NCBI GenBank assembly: GCA_905236445.1
Contig: CAJOPQ010000089.1
Location: forward strand, 1-5,130
DNA: 5,130 nucleotides
Reading direction: 5' to 3'
Origin: an uncultured Clostridia bacterium
GTDB taxonomy: Bacteria; Bacillota; Clostridia; Christensenellales; UBA1242
In this document: positions 1-5,130 of the stretch, in pieces
Layout: the number at the start of each line of letters is the position of its first letter
Position numbering within the stretch: position 1 is the first letter of the stretch
Translations under genes and position numbers: made by a program
Notes under the pieces: model-generated
Database searches by the model: none
Told to the model about the DNA's origin: nothing
What the model saw: the letters and a program-made list of their open reading frames with translations, nothing else

Positions 1-573
1 ATAAACAAAAGATGTGGTATTATTGCCGGGCAATATAGAGGTTGTAATCCAACCTTGCGGTGCAAAGAATTGTTGAGAAGTCCCCCCTCGCTCGTCTATC
101 ACGGTTTCTTTTAGGCGTTTTACCCCGTACGCATCTTGTCCGAGCGAATATAAACGGTTTTGCTGCGTAGCATTTTGCCACTGCACAAGAGTGGGTCTAT
201 CAAGGATATCATTATGCTGTAGGAAATAAACATGCAAACTATCTGTGTCTAATGTAATATCATTGTAGGTTTCTACTTCATAATTCTTGTATAACGTCTT
301 TGTTCTTCCAAAACAATCAATTGCTGTTATATCGCTAAATACCCATTTGTCACGCCAGTCTGCAGTATTGAGACCTTTCTCTTGACGATATAAGAGATTA
401 CCACGATGGCTATAGTAGACCTTTTTTTGTATTGTTTCATTATTTGCATGAAGTTGTACTTGTGTATATGGATACGCATCATCTTCGTTCAATGTACTAT
501 ATGGTGAATATGTATAGGTAACAGTTGTATTCCTTCTGGTATAATATGTTGTGATACCATTAAATGGATTGTA
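1..573 (-). other. Degenerate RHS-like beta region running off the window
   Basis: Residues 1520-1710 continue the tyrosine- and threonine-rich beta pattern with only loose RHS traces: YTYSPYSTLN (1539-1548), VYYSHRGNLLYRQE (1571-1584), IDCFGRTKTLY (1604-1614) and NDILDRPTLVQW (1640-1651). These resemble the short G-[RN] or D-R-P turns of RHS units. The last residues are PQGWITTSILPGNNTTSFVY, with no stop. The RHS-associated core motif and any self-cleaving aspartyl site or toxin domain are not reached, so they would be encoded beyond base 1 on the minus strand. Confidence 0.6.
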
Positions 574-3500
574 ATAACTATAGCGAGTGGTATCCCCTGG
601 TAATGATATTGTCGATAGTCTCCCTAATTCATCATAACTATACAATATAGAATTTCCTGATGGGTCAATCATGGAAAGTGGCTCTTTCCAAAATTTGTCA
701 TATGTATAGTGCATTGTTCGCCCCCATTGGTCAGTAACCATTGCAGGCAAAGTATGACTAAATGTATCATATTTTATGGAAGTGAAAGCCCGTTCTCCAT
801 TATGGTTTGTAGGTAGTACAATACTATCTGAAAGGCCAAAAGTGTCATAATAGTAATTTGTCGTATCCGTTTGAGAATATAGCAAGTCTGTTTGACGTAA
901 TTCAGTCAATAAACCTTCTTGGTAATCAGCATGTGTTTCCCGAACAGCAGTCCCGTTATTATAGACGGTCACTCTTACCGGTGAAGAAATGAGATTGTAA
1001 GTATTGACAGCAGTGGAGTCGTATACGATTAATGCTTTAAGTTCATCGTTATTAAGAATAGAATCTCCAAAATTAGTATATTCTATAACGTTGTGGTATT
1101 TATCATATTTGTACTGCTTGGCTGTTACTATTCTGTCACTGCCCCCCTCATAGAAACGCGTATAGTGAACTTCTGAACCAACCTTTATTGAGGCGTCACC
1201 ACAGAGGTTATCTGTTGGAGTAAAAGTCGAATCAACATACCATGTGCCAATTTCGTATTCGCGGAACAGATTGTCATTGCTATCCATCACGCCCTCGTAT
1301 GTCATCTTGCCATGTTCTATAAAATCTAGATTATTGTAATGGCGCAGTGTTTTACGATATTTATTATGTGGTAGGGTGTCTGTATTTATATCATTTGAAA
1401 TAGTTGTTCCATAACCCAAAAATTGTTTTTCTGCATAATCATAATGCGGGATGGCATATTCGAATGTCCTCATCATGGTATCGCATCCTAAAACAGAATG
1501 AGCGTGTGGGTCGATATTGTACATTGTACTCATTAACCATTGTCTGCCCCTCTGTTCATATGTTGGTTCTGAAAGGCGGTATTCAAACTCATACTTCTGT
1601 CCCGTAGGATTCGTTACCCTTTTTAGCAAACGACTTTTACCTAATTGGTTATATCTAATGTGTATCCCATCAGCATCGGTCCATACCAAGTCAGGTAATC
1701 CATCACCATTCATATCAATTAGGTCATGTGTCCCCTGAGTAGTCGACTGGCCTTTCGGAGAACCGTTAAGCCCGATGCAAATTTTAAAAAACCAGACGGG
1801 GAATCCTGCGGTTACTCCAATGTTTATGCCCCAATTAAAAGTCTTGCTACGTTGTATAGTTCTACCATTAACTATGCTTTGTTGTTCGGCACCTTGCGCA
1901 GACATCAGAGCAACAAGAAAGCCGTTATCGGTTTGTCTTACGACATCCGGTATCCCATCGCCATTCATGTCTATAAAACGCGTTACTAATTTATTTTCAG
2001 ACCAATTCATATCTACACCAAGAGCAAGACTCACTTGGTATTTACTAGCAAGAGTTGGGCTTTCAGTACCTAAAATATTTTGCGTAACTTCTTGGATTTC
2101 ACCCCACCCAATGTCTCCGCTTGCACCGGCGCCTCCTCCCATACACACGCTTGTGTTGTTATCGATGAATGATAAATCAATGATTGTATCAGGAGAAGCA
2201 AATCCATAGCCAATATTTAAGAAAGCCAATACGATATTATTTCGGCGGATTAGCTTATCGGGCAGCCCATCACCATTGATGTCGACGTATGCTATCGCGG
2301 CTTCACTATTTGTGACAGTTTGTTGTCCGCTTATACTTCCATTGGTATGAGTTAAAAATTTGCCGTCTTTAATATTGTTTGCCGAAGCTTTTACTGGTAT
2401 CGCGAAATTACCTGAAATGGAATTACCATTAGAAACACTATGATTAGAGTATGCATCGAAATTCTTTACACTGATATTCTCACCTAATCCACCCCATGGC
2501 ATGGTATATTGTATGGTAGAAGAGCGAACAACATCGGGGTAACCATCACCATTCATATCCATGAAGTCCGTCTGAACAGAATAGTCCGACTCGGAGTATG
2601 TATGACCGATACCATTTCCTAACACTCCTACTCCTGCATTAACATTCCATTGTTTTGTTCGACTTTTCTTTCGAACAGCCATTACTCGTTGATTGCTACT
2701 TAAAATAGGAACATCACTATCAAATTCAACATATTCGTCATCATCTATATTGTTTCCATTATCAATGGTGTAAGGCAGGGTTTTGGTGTCACGAGTATTT
2801 GACAGCAATCCTCTTCCACTACGTGCTACACGACCATATGCCTCCCAACGATATTGGCTTATGTCTGGTAACATCTGAATCCACAAATTGTCTAATGGGT
2901 TATATAAGTTGCGCTCTTCGAAAGCGGCTTCTATTCCTCCCTCTTGCATAAGTTGCAAAGTGTCTGCTTCTGTAAATGTTATCGATTGGCAGAAGGTAGC
3001 ACTATCCGTTGGGGCGGTGCGTGCATATTCAATAGCAGAGTTATTCAATGTGTTTATAGGAATATTATCTAATGCATTAAGATTGTTATATGCGAATTGC
3101 CCCCAACCACGATAGAGAGTTCCAAAAAGATTATAATAAACAGAATCCAATACCACTTCTCTACTAAAAAGAACTTTGGGCGTTAACCACTGGTCATATA
3201 CAAAGTTCGTAGGGTCAATTTGGGCAGGTGTGAAGGTGATTCTCGGTTTTATTTCAAACTTGCCCAAATTGTCAGTAGAAAACAACTCGAGTGACACCAA
3301 CTGACCATTATAATAACTAAATTCTTTTCTACTATGCGTGGAGTTAGAATTGATAGGAATGCTATCTATCTGCTGATTATTAACAAAAACACGAAGAATT
3401 GCAGAAGAACCTGTAACGCATGAAATGTCAGTATTCAGTACTATTGTTCCATTATTGTCAGTTTGAAACACCTCATCAGCTGCACAAATGAAATCGTCAA

Positions 3501-5130
3501 GAGATGAATAAGAACTATCATTCTCATAAGTGAATATTTGGTTCCAAATGACGTTGTCAAAATTATGGGTTCTGACTGAACGAAGATGGAAAAAGAATAC
3601 ATCGCCTTGTTTTACACTAATATTGCTATATGTATTACTCTTTAGTTGATAGTCGTCTGCACCTATATCAAATGCATCAATAATATTGCTTGCTTGTGCT
3701 TGCAACGTATGAGTTGCAGAATTGACAGTAACGTTTTTATTATGCTGTATCAAACAACGTACTCCGTCAACTTGACGAGCCTGTTGACGTGTGGCACTCG
3801 TATCATGTACAAGGCGCAATAAACTTTGGAGAGTTATTGTGCCGTTTTTGGGGGCGACCCATACTCTTACTGCTTCTATTTCTGGGTCTGTCCTTTCAGG
3901 GCAAATGGTATCAATTTGATGGGCATAATATTGGTTTCCATTTCTAACAATAATGACATTAGAATATCTATTTCGAATATTGTTCTCCCACAAATGATAA
4001 GAGTACCATGCGTTAGCCCAACATCCATTGATGTATGCTTCTGATTCACTATAACGGCAATGCCTATTTACGCAATTAAAACAATTTTCAGGATTCTCCA
4101 GACATACATTTTGACATTCTTCGCAATAAGCTCCCATGTTTATTAAACAGTCGGCGCATTGATATGGATCATTTGTATTGTTGCCATGAAGACAAATATC
4201 TTCACAATCAGTTGTTATTCCACCAAGGCAGTTATTTTCTATCTTGCATTGATTGCAATTATCCGGATCATTAACGCAAATATCTTGACATTCGTCACAA
4301 ACAAAACACGTTGGATTTTGATATATACAAGTTTTACAATTGCTGATATCATCTACGCAAATATCATGACAATCTGTGCACGGATTATTCATGCCTTGCA
4401 AAACTCCGTTTAAGCAATAGGTGTCAGCACAAGCGAGGTAAGCATCTTCATTCCCATCAGCAAGATGCCCGTAGCATTCAGAACACAAAGAGCGACATCC
4501 ATTTTCTAATTTACAATTTTCATATAATTCTTTTAAATTTATATCATCCGGATTATCTAAATACCAATCATAATAGTCCCTGCATTCCTCACATACTAAT
4601 TCATACCCACAATATTTCAAACAGTGAATAACTTTAGCTTCCAAATCATCCCACCTATTATCACCCGTGGCTTCTGCAATAGTATCTGAAGATGCTCTGC
4701 TTCTCCTCATTGGTAGATTCAAATCTGTAAAAGCAGAATGTAGGTCAATTGGACAGAGTCCTCCCCCTAGATATTCTATTATGGCTTCTCTACAATCCTC
4801 GCAATCCCATGTGTCTAAATATGGTCTTTCTGTATATTCTGGTTCTGTCCCGATGAAACCTAAAGAACAATCCGGAGTATTAAAAGTATAGGTGGAAACA
4901 ATCGTATCTTTAATAATGCAATCAGGTATAACTTCAACTTCTCCATCGTAATAAAAATTTGTACATCTTGTAGAATCCAGTATTACTTCCAACTCTCCAC
5001 TATGAGAAATAAATTTACCAGATGTATTCAAATTATTAAAATAAACTTTTCCATCAGCAATATAGTCAGGTAATCCATCTCCATTAACATCAGAAAAATA
5101 AGAGGAAGTATAAGTATCAGTATAAGACAT
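1..5130 (-). CDS. Giant SpvB/TcdB-like FG-GAP and RHS-repeat protein, internal fragment open at the 3' end and probably at the 5' end
   Basis: The minus strand is one unbroken frame of 1,710 codons; all in-frame triplets were read and none is a stop. The visible order is one FG-GAP loop (residues 14-22), a cysteine-rich repeat region (110-370), beta-rich segments (391-850), four FG-GAP loops (858-1147), a TcdB-middle-like module (1165-1300) and RHS/YD repeats (1340-1710). This order is that of SpvB/TcdB-type proteins: secreted or surface proteins, some of which are B subunits of Tc toxins whose RHS shell encloses a C-terminal toxic domain. Known TcB subunits are about 1,500 residues, so this protein is clearly longer than they are. 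The ATG at bases 5130-5128 is at the edge; no ribosome binding site can be seen, no signal peptide follows it, and a FG-GAP loop begins only 13 residues later. I infer that it is an internal methionine and that an SpvB-type N-terminal domain lies upstream. The family call is strong. Whether the protein is a toxin, an adhesin or a contact-dependent effector cannot be told without the C-terminus. Confidence 0.93.
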   Translation of the reverse strand, partial: MSYTDTYTSSYFSDVNGDGLPDYIADGKVYFNNLNTSGKFISHSGELEVILDSTRCTNFYYDGEVEVIPDCIIKDTIVSTYTFNTPDCSLGFIGTEPEYTERPYLDTWDCEDCREAIIEYLGGGLCPIDLHSAFTDLNLPMRRSRASSDTIAEATGDNRWDDLEAKVIHCLKYCGYELVCEECRDYYDWYLDNPDDINLKELYENCKLENGCRSLCSECYGHLADGNEDAYLACADTYCLNGVLQGMNNPCTDCHDICVDDISNCKTCIYQNPTCFVCDECQDICVNDPDNCNQCKIENNCLGGITTDCEDICLHGNNTNDPYQCADCLINMGAYCEECQNVCLENPENCFNCVNRHCRYSESEAYINGCWANAWYSYHLWENNIRNRYSNVIIVRNGNQYYAHQIDTICPERTDPEIEAVRVWVAPKNGTITLQSLLRLVHDTSATRQQARQVDGVRCLIQHNKNVTVNSATHTLQAQASNIIDAFDIGADDYQLKSNTYSNISVKQGDVFFFHLRSVRTHNFDNVIWNQIFTYENDSSYSSLDDFICAADEVFQTDNNGTIVLNTDISCVTGSSAILRVFVNNQQIDSIPINSNSTHSRKEFSYYNGQLVSLELFSTDNLGKFEIKPRITFTPAQIDPTNFVYDQWLTPKVLFSREVVLDSVYYNLFGTLYRGWGQFAYNNLNALDNIPINTLNNSAIEYARTAPTDSATFCQSITFTEADTLQLMQEGGIEAAFEERNLYNPLDNLWIQMLPDISQYRWEAYGRVARSGRGLLSNTRDTKTLPYTIDNGNNIDDDEYVEFDSDVPILSSNQRVMAVRKKSRTKQWNVNAGVGVLGNGIGHTYSESDYSVQTDFMDMNGDGYPDVVRSSTIQYTMPWGGLGENISVKNFDAYSNHSVSNGNSISGNFAIPVKASANNIKDGKFLTHTNGSISGQQTVTNSEAAIAYVDINGDGLPDKLIRRNNIVLAFLNIGYGFASPDTIIDLSFIDNNTSVCMGGGAGASGDIGWGEIQEVTQNILGTESPTLASKYQVSLALGVDMNWSENKLVTRFIDMNGDGIPDVVRQTDNGFLVALMSAQGAEQQSIVNGRTIQRSKTFNWGINIGVTAGFPVWFFKICIGLNGSPKGQSTTQGTHDLIDMNGDGLPDLVWTDADGIHIRYNQLGKSRLLKRVTNPTGQKYEFEYRLSEPTYEQRGRQWLMSTMYNIDPHAHSVLGCDTMMRTFEYAIPHYDYAEKQFLGYGTTISNDINTDTLPHNKYRKTLRHYNNLDFIEHGKMTYEGVMDSNDNLFREYEIGTWYVDSTFTPTDNLCGDASIKVGSEVHYTRFYEGGSDRIVTAKQYKYDKYHNVIEYTNFGDSILNNDELKALIVYDSTAVNTYNLISSPVRVTVYNNGTAVRETHADYQEGLLTELRQTDLLYSQTDTTNYYYDTFGLSDSIVLPTNHNGERAFTSIKYDTFSHTLPAMVTDQWGRTMHYTYDKFWKEPLSMIDPSGNSILYSYDELGRLSTISLPGDTTRYSYYNPFNGITTYYTRRNTTVTYTYSPYSTLNEDDAYPYTQVQLHANNETIQKKVYYSHRGNLLYRQEKGLNTADWRDKWVFSDITAIDCFGRTKTLYKNYEVETYNDITLDTDSLHVYFLQHNDILDRPTLVQWQNATQQNRLYSLGQDAYGVKRLKETVIDERGGTSQQFFAPQGWITTSILPGNNTTSFVY
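574..1113 (-). repeat. RHS/YD repeats, best conserved block
   Basis: Residues 1340-1519 contain several YD-type repeats: YKYDKYHNVIEY (1340-1351), YYYDTFGLSDSI (1426-1437), IKYDTFSH (1452-1459), DQWGRTMHYTYDKFWKEPLS (1467-1486), DPSGNSILYSYDELGRLSTI (1489-1508) and PGDTTRYSYYNP (1511-1522). The core form Y-x-Y-D-x-x-G-R-L-x-x-I is nearly perfect at 1497-1508, and its neighbours lie 20-22 residues away, the usual RHS spacing. In structurally known TcB/TcC and RHS proteins such repeats wind into a hollow beta-shell that encloses a toxic C-terminal domain until delivery. The first copies are degenerate and spaced further apart. Confidence 0.85.
1231..1638 (-). other. TcdB-middle-like module between propeller and RHS repeats
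   Basis: Residues 1165-1300 follow the last FG-GAP loop directly. They read KSRLLKRVTNPTGQKYEFEY (1165-1184), then polar loops, then RTFEYAIPHYDYAEKQFLGYGT (split at 1221-1242), and later KYRKTLRHYNN. The order 'leucine-rich strand, N-P-x-G, then Y-x(8-10)-D-x-x-E-[KR]-x-F-x-G-[FY]-G' is the hallmark I know from the TcdB middle N/middle C regions of Tc-toxin B subunits and SpvB. There it joins the beta-propeller to the RHS shell. The E-K-x-F-x-G-Y-G part (1234-1241) is the clearest landmark. No enzymatic role is expected. Confidence 0.75.
1690..2559 (-). repeat. Cluster of four FG-GAP/VCBS repeats
   Basis: Four calcium-loop motifs are present: DMNGDGYPD (858-866, bases 2533-2559), DINGDGLPD (950-958, bases 2257-2283), DMNGDGIPD (1054-1062, bases 1945-1971) and DMNGDGLPD (1139-1147, bases 1690-1716). 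They lie 92, 104 and 85 residues apart. Each keeps the calcium-binding acidic and asparagine positions and is followed by a valine- or leucine-rich strand (VVRS, KLIRR, VVRQ, LVW). Between them lie glycine-rich strands such as GVGVLGNGIG (833-842) and MGGGAGASGDIGWG (997-1010). This is the propeller of TcB/SpvB proteins, which in Tc toxins contacts the translocation channel subunit. The DNA repeats as well: ccatcaccatt is shared by the copies near 1690, 2257 and 2533. Confidence 0.9.
2581..3480 (-). other. Beta-rich linker region with YRGWGQFAYN signature
   Basis: Residues 551-850 begin with a further beta-rich segment (GTIVLNTDIS, SSAILRVFVNNQQIDSIPI, EFSYYNGQLVSLELFS). The motif YRGWGQFAYN (673-682) follows, then a helix-prone acidic stretch (FTEADTLQLMQEGGIEAAFEERN, split here at residues 719-741), then RWEAYGRVARSGRGLLS (761-777). 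An RGWG motif followed by a W/Y-G and an S-x-R-G segment is typical of the stretch before the FG-GAP cluster in Bacteroidales SpvB/RHS proteins. A strongly acidic run (DDDEYVEFDSD, 796-806) is followed by a basic cluster, VRKKSRTK (819-826), which leads into the glycine-rich strand of the first clustered FG-GAP unit. Function is unknown, and it is probably structural. Confidence 0.55.
3526..3960 (-). other. Beta-sandwich-like segment after the cysteine region
   Basis: Residues 391-535 alternate short hydrophobic strands with polar turns: NVIIVRNGNQYYAH, VRVWVAPKNGTITLQS (422-437), VRCLIQHNKNVTVN, NISVKQGDVFFFHLRSV and NFDNVIWNQIFTY. The pattern 'acts from the outside, then K-Q-G-D-x-hydrophobic-F, then D-x-V-x-W' is one I associate with the beta-sandwich modules that sit before the FG-GAP repeats in Bacteroidota SpvB-like proteins. 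No catalytic residues are recognisable. It may bind ligand or carbohydrate, or act only as scaffold. Confidence 0.5.
4057..4380 (-). repeat. Tandem array of about four cysteine repeats, period 27-30 residues
   Basis: Four units can be aligned: residues 251-277, 278-305, 306-335 and 336-358 (the last short). The shared pattern is C-x2-C-[HQE]-[DN]-[IV]-C-[VL]-x(5-11)-C-x2-C, with a further cysteine ending units 1, 2 and 4. Unit lengths are 27, 28 and 30 residues. There are 22 cysteines in 108 residues. The third unit has threonine (T306) in place of the first cysteine and a longer loop (GNNTNDPY) before its second pair. The DNA also repeats: the stretch acgcaaatatc plus a near-identical continuation begins at bases 4274 and 4355, 81 bases apart, with a weaker copy near 4192. 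This points to fairly recent in-frame duplication. Confidence 0.8.
4381..4803 (-). repeat. Degenerate outer copies of the cysteine repeat
   Basis: Upstream of the regular array, residues 110-250 hold looser versions of the same unit. One begins at CEDC (110-113) with further cysteines at 126, 170 and 174. One begins at CEEC (180-183) and continues to C206 and C212. One begins at CSEC (216-219) and continues to C234 and C239. The segment ENCKLENGC at 204-212 resembles QCKIENNC at 294-301 in the regular array, which supports common descent. Units here are longer (about 35 residues or more) and contain aromatic, acidic spacers such as RDYYDWYLDNPDD. A basic patch, MRRSR at 141-145, lies between the first two. 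That these are true repeats is an inference from the pattern, not a statistical result. Confidence 0.5.
5065..5091 (-). repeat. Lone N-terminal FG-GAP/VCBS calcium-loop motif
   Basis: Residues 14-22 read DVNGDGLPD and are followed by YIADGKVYFNN. This is the acidic loop (D-x-N-x-D-G-x-x-D) that binds calcium in FG-GAP/VCBS blades of integrin-like beta-propellers, with the usual strand after it. It matches the four copies at residues 858-1147 but is separated from them by about 835 residues. It probably closes a blade or series of blades that starts upstream of the window, which is the main reason to doubt that the ATG at the window edge is the true start. Confidence 0.85.

Larger units (their letters stand above)
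4057..4803 (-). other. Cysteine-rich region with repeated C-x2-C motifs
   Basis: Residues 110-358 carry 35 cysteines, with one more at 370, against only a handful in the other 1,300 or so residues. Paired motifs start at C110 (CEDC), C180 (CEEC), C216 (CSEC), C251 (CTDC), C278 (CDEC) and C336 (CEEC), with a broken copy TTDC at 306-309. Each is followed by an acidic stretch and then another pair or single cysteine, for example NC-x2-C at 264-268, 291-295 and 349-353. The segment is acidic and polar with no hydrophobic membrane span. In an exported protein this suggests a disulfide-linked, EGF- or furin-like stack of small knots. Zinc binding by the C-x2-C pairs is the alternative. I do not recognise a named family. 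Confidence 0.8.

Noticed and set aside
1768..1800. Short hydrophobic stretch PVWFFKICIGL (residues 1111-1121) as a membrane segment
   Set aside because: It is only about 11 residues long, contains a lysine, and sits between two FG-GAP strands, where hydrophobic beta strands are expected.
1404..2209. Plus-strand open frames of 67-144 residues (1404-1607, 1517-1738, 1726-1989, 1775-2209)
   Set aside because: They overlap one another and all lie opposite the continuous minus-strand frame, which carries clear FG-GAP and TcdB-middle motifs here. Their translations show no recognisable domain, and there is no ribosome binding site pattern to favour them.
4057..4380. CRISPR-like spacing of repeats in the cysteine region
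   Set aside because: The repeats are imperfect, in frame, keep cysteine codons, and have no unique spacers of constant length. They are protein repeats.
2888..4891. Plus-strand open frames at 2888-3115, 3826-4044, 4159-4413 and 4667-4891
   Set aside because: They are antisense shadows of the long gene. The hydrophobic look of the one at 4159-4413 is an artefact of reading Asp/Cys/Asn codons of the cysteine array in reverse, since gat and aac read backward give Ile and Val.
1..5130. Alternative genetic code (recoded stop) as the reason for the very long frame
   Set aside because: No TAA, TAG or TGA occurs in frame at all, tryptophan is always TGG, and the protein aligns to familiar motifs throughout, so the standard code explains everything.
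1..5130. Transposon, phage or multi-gene defence system
   Set aside because: There is only one gene, no terminal repeats, integrase or transposase motif, and no second open frame with support on either strand.

Overview
The whole 5,130-base window is the inside of one very long protein-coding gene on the minus strand. Read as the reverse complement from the last base, the frame gives 1,710 consecutive sense codons with no TAA, TAG or TGA. I checked this codon by codon through every line. The frame is still open at base 1 and begins with an ATG exactly at base 5130, so the window holds no intergenic DNA, no second gene, no promoter or terminator, and probably neither true end of the protein. 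Residue n below is encoded by bases (5133-3n) down to (5131-3n).

The protein is a member of the SpvB / TcdB (Tc-toxin B subunit-like) / RHS superfamily of large secreted or surface proteins. From N to C the window encodes: a lone FG-GAP/VCBS calcium-loop motif (residues 14-22); a cysteine-rich region (about 110-370) with a tandem repeat core (251-358); beta-rich segments (about 391-535 and 551-850) with the signature YRGWGQFAYN; four more FG-GAP/VCBS loops of the form D-x-NGDG-x-PD (858-1147); a TcdB-middle-like module (about 1165-1300); and RHS/YD repeats (from about 1340 to the window edge). In characterised relatives these parts form a beta-propeller plus a cocoon-like RHS shell that can hold a C-terminal toxic or effector domain. 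The expected SpvB N-terminal domain, the RHS core and any C-terminal payload are not here and would lie beyond the two edges.

The AT-rich DNA, the standard code and the style of the protein (SpvB/FG-GAP/RHS architecture, many D-S/T-hydrophobic sequons) suggest a gut- or rumen-type Bacteroidota (Prevotella/Bacteroidales-like). That is an inference from style, not proof.

The one unusual part is the cysteine-rich array placed inside the FG-GAP region. It holds 36 cysteines between residues 110 and 370 and few elsewhere, and its repeats have a period of about 27-30 residues. The rest of the window looks like a regular member of its family. I see no evidence for a multi-gene system.
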